DNA of 64,000 bases from Salticus scenicus (taxonomy: Eukaryota > Arthropoda > Arachnida > Araneae > Salticidae). The stretch spans positions 372,001 to 436,000 of the forward strand of contig CAWVNO010002544.1 in the NCBI GenBank assembly GCA_963930645.1, in the 5' to 3' direction. The position numbers and the translations under genes are program-made. Below, in pieces: positions 62,801-64,000 of this stretch. Under the pieces are notes generated by a model. That model made no database searches and was not told where the DNA came from. It saw only the letters and a list, made by a program, of their open reading frames with translations. Each line of letters begins with the position of its first letter. Position 1 is the stretch's first letter.

Positions 62801-64000
62801 TTGCGATGGATGCTGTCGTCTTGCGATGGATGCTATCGTTTTGCGATACCTGCTGAACACGACCTTACGGAAAGAGCCGTTTCCCTTATTATATAGGAAA
62901 TTATGGCGCCCCAGTCAAACTCCCCGCCTGACGCTGTCTATCGTCTTGCGATGGCTGCTGTCGTCTTGCGATGGCTGCTGTCGTCTTGCGATGGCTGCTG
63001 TCGTCTTGCGATGGATGCTGTCGTCTTGCGATGGATGCTATCGTCTTGCGATGGCTGCTGAGCACGACCTTAGGGAAAGAGCCGTTTCCCTAATTATATA
63101 GGAAATTATGGCGCCCCAGTCAAACTCCCCGCCTGACGCTGTCTATCGTCTTGCGATGGCTGCTGTCGTCTTGCGATAGATGCTGTCGTCTTGCGATGGA
63201 TGCTATCGTCTTGCGATGGCTGCTGTCGTCTTGCGATGGCTGCTGTCGTCTTGCGATGGCTGCTGTCGTCTTGCGATGGATGCTATCGTCTTGCGATGGC
63301 TGCTGAGCACGACTTTACGGAAAGAGCCGTTTCCCTAATTATACAGGCAATTATGGCGCCCCAGTCAAACTCCCCGCCTGACGCTGTCTATCGTCTTGCG
63401 ATCGCTGCTGTCGTCTTGCGATGGCTGCTGTCGTCTTGCGATGGCTGCTGTCGTCTTGCGATGGCTGCTGTCGTCTTGCGATGGCTGCTGTCGTCTTGCG
63501 ATGGCTGCTGTCGTCTTGCGATGGATGCTGTCGTCTTGCGATGAATGCTGTCGTCTTGCGATGGCTGCTGAGCACGACCTTACGGAAAGAGCCGTTTCCC
63601 TAATTATATAGGAAATTATGGCGCCCCAGTCAAACTCCCCGCCTGACGCTGTCTATCGTCTTGCGATGGCTGCTGTCGTCTTGCGATGGCTGCTGTCGTC
63701 TTGCGATGGCGGCTGTCGTCTTGCGATGGATGCTGTCGTCTTGCGATGGATGCTATCGTCTTGCGATGGCTGCTGAGCACGACCTAACGGAAAGAGCCGT
63801 TTCCCTAATTATATAGGAAATTATGGCGCCCCAGTCAAACTCCCCGCCTGACGCTGTCTATCGTCTTGCGATGGCTGCTGTCGTCTTGCAATGGCTGCTG
63901 TCGTCTTGCGATGGCTACTGTCGTCTTGCGATGGATGCTGTCGTCTTGCGATGGATGCTATCGTCTTGCGATGGCTGCTGAGCATGACCTAACGGAAAGA
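59881..64000 (+). repeat. 4,820-bp segmental repeat, copy 2 (cut by window end)
   Basis: Begins at the 20-mer TCGTCTTGCGATGGCGGATG, which is the third 20-mer of the n=15 unit in copy 1 but the first after the conserved segment here. The unit at 59,796 is therefore n=13. About 4.1 kb of the copy is inside the window. Unit starts 60,141 to 63,981 match 55,321 to 59,161 at exactly 4,820 bp. Confidence 0.93.

Larger units (their letters stand above)
1..64000 (+). repeat. Hierarchical satellite array filling the window
   Basis: Every part of the window can be read as an 85-bp conserved segment followed by n copies of a 20-bp repeat, on the plus strand except for four inverted blocks. Unit starts (AGCACG or variants AGAACG, AACACG) lie 85 + 20n bp apart, with n from 2 to 15 and n=10 not seen in about 280 forward units. 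Length changes are almost all whole 20-bp steps, which fits slippage or unequal exchange in register. The window starts and ends inside the array, so its true extent is larger. No unique sequence longer than a few bases is present. This is a multi-kilobase satellite with higher-order structure, probably eukaryotic; its chromosomal location is unknown. Confidence 0.97.

Noticed and set aside
1..64000. Telomeric or CENP-B-box satellite
   Set aside because: No short G-rich telomere-type repeat. I see no match to the CENP-B box pattern (TTCG....A..CGGG) in the conserved segment. Centromeric function cannot be judged from sequence alone.
1..64000. Transposable element with terminal repeats or coding domains
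   Set aside because: No target-site duplications, terminal repeats, poly-A tails or domains of transposase or reverse transcriptase seen on either strand.

Overview
The whole window is one hierarchical satellite array. I find no protein-coding gene, tRNA, complete rRNA gene, CRISPR array or recognisable transposon. The basic unit has two parts. One is a conserved 85-bp segment, running from AGCACGACCTTACGG to GACGCTGTCTA. The other is a run of n copies of a 20-bp repeat, consensus TCGTCTTGCGATGGCTGCTG. Unit length is therefore 85 + 20n bp. Reading unit starts by eye gives about 280 forward units plus a handful of inverted ones. Observed n is 2-9 and 11-15; I saw no n=10. Values such as n=7 (225 bp), n=5 (185 bp) and n=4 (165 bp) are common.

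The most informative single observation is on the minus strand of the 85-bp segment. It reads GGGGAGTTTGACTGGGGCG, preceded by GACAGCGTCAGGC. From memory this closely matches the conserved P-loop region (domain V, helix 80) of large-subunit ribosomal RNA, in the eukaryotic cytosolic form (GGGGAG) rather than the bacterial form (GGGTAG). The array thus seems to carry an rRNA-derived fragment of about 32 bp in nearly every unit. This, the satellite architecture and the lack of any gene in 64 kb suggest a eukaryotic heterochromatic or satellite region. The species cannot be determined from the sequence.

Layout, with n as a unit 'barcode'. 1-6,198: mixed short units with a segment duplicated at an offset of 2,404 bp. 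6,199-25,013: mosaic region marked by a recurring 11-7-9 module, a spacer family with GGCCCTTATGGCGTCC, a fused unit at 13,820 and an inverted unit at 19,780-20,101. 25,014-30,847: 2.9-kb segment in tandem. 30,848-43,100: three related segments, each with a ~0.9-kb inverted block (32,526-33,432; 37,067-37,993; 41,800-42,706) ending in the same 6-bp-stem hairpin. 43,100-45,892: third, deleted copy of the 25-kb segment. 45,893-55,060: array with a different set of variants and a 1.41-kb module. 55,061-64,000: a 4,820-bp segment followed by a nearly identical second copy cut by the window end.

Open reading frames are abundant only because the 20-mer has no stop codon in any frame on either strand. 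Its length is not a multiple of three, so the same 20-residue peptide period appears in all three frames. I interpret them as by-products of the repeat. The biology here is repeat dynamics: unequal exchange in 20-bp steps, segmental amplification, fold-back inversion, and possibly transcription or methylation of a CpG-rich satellite.
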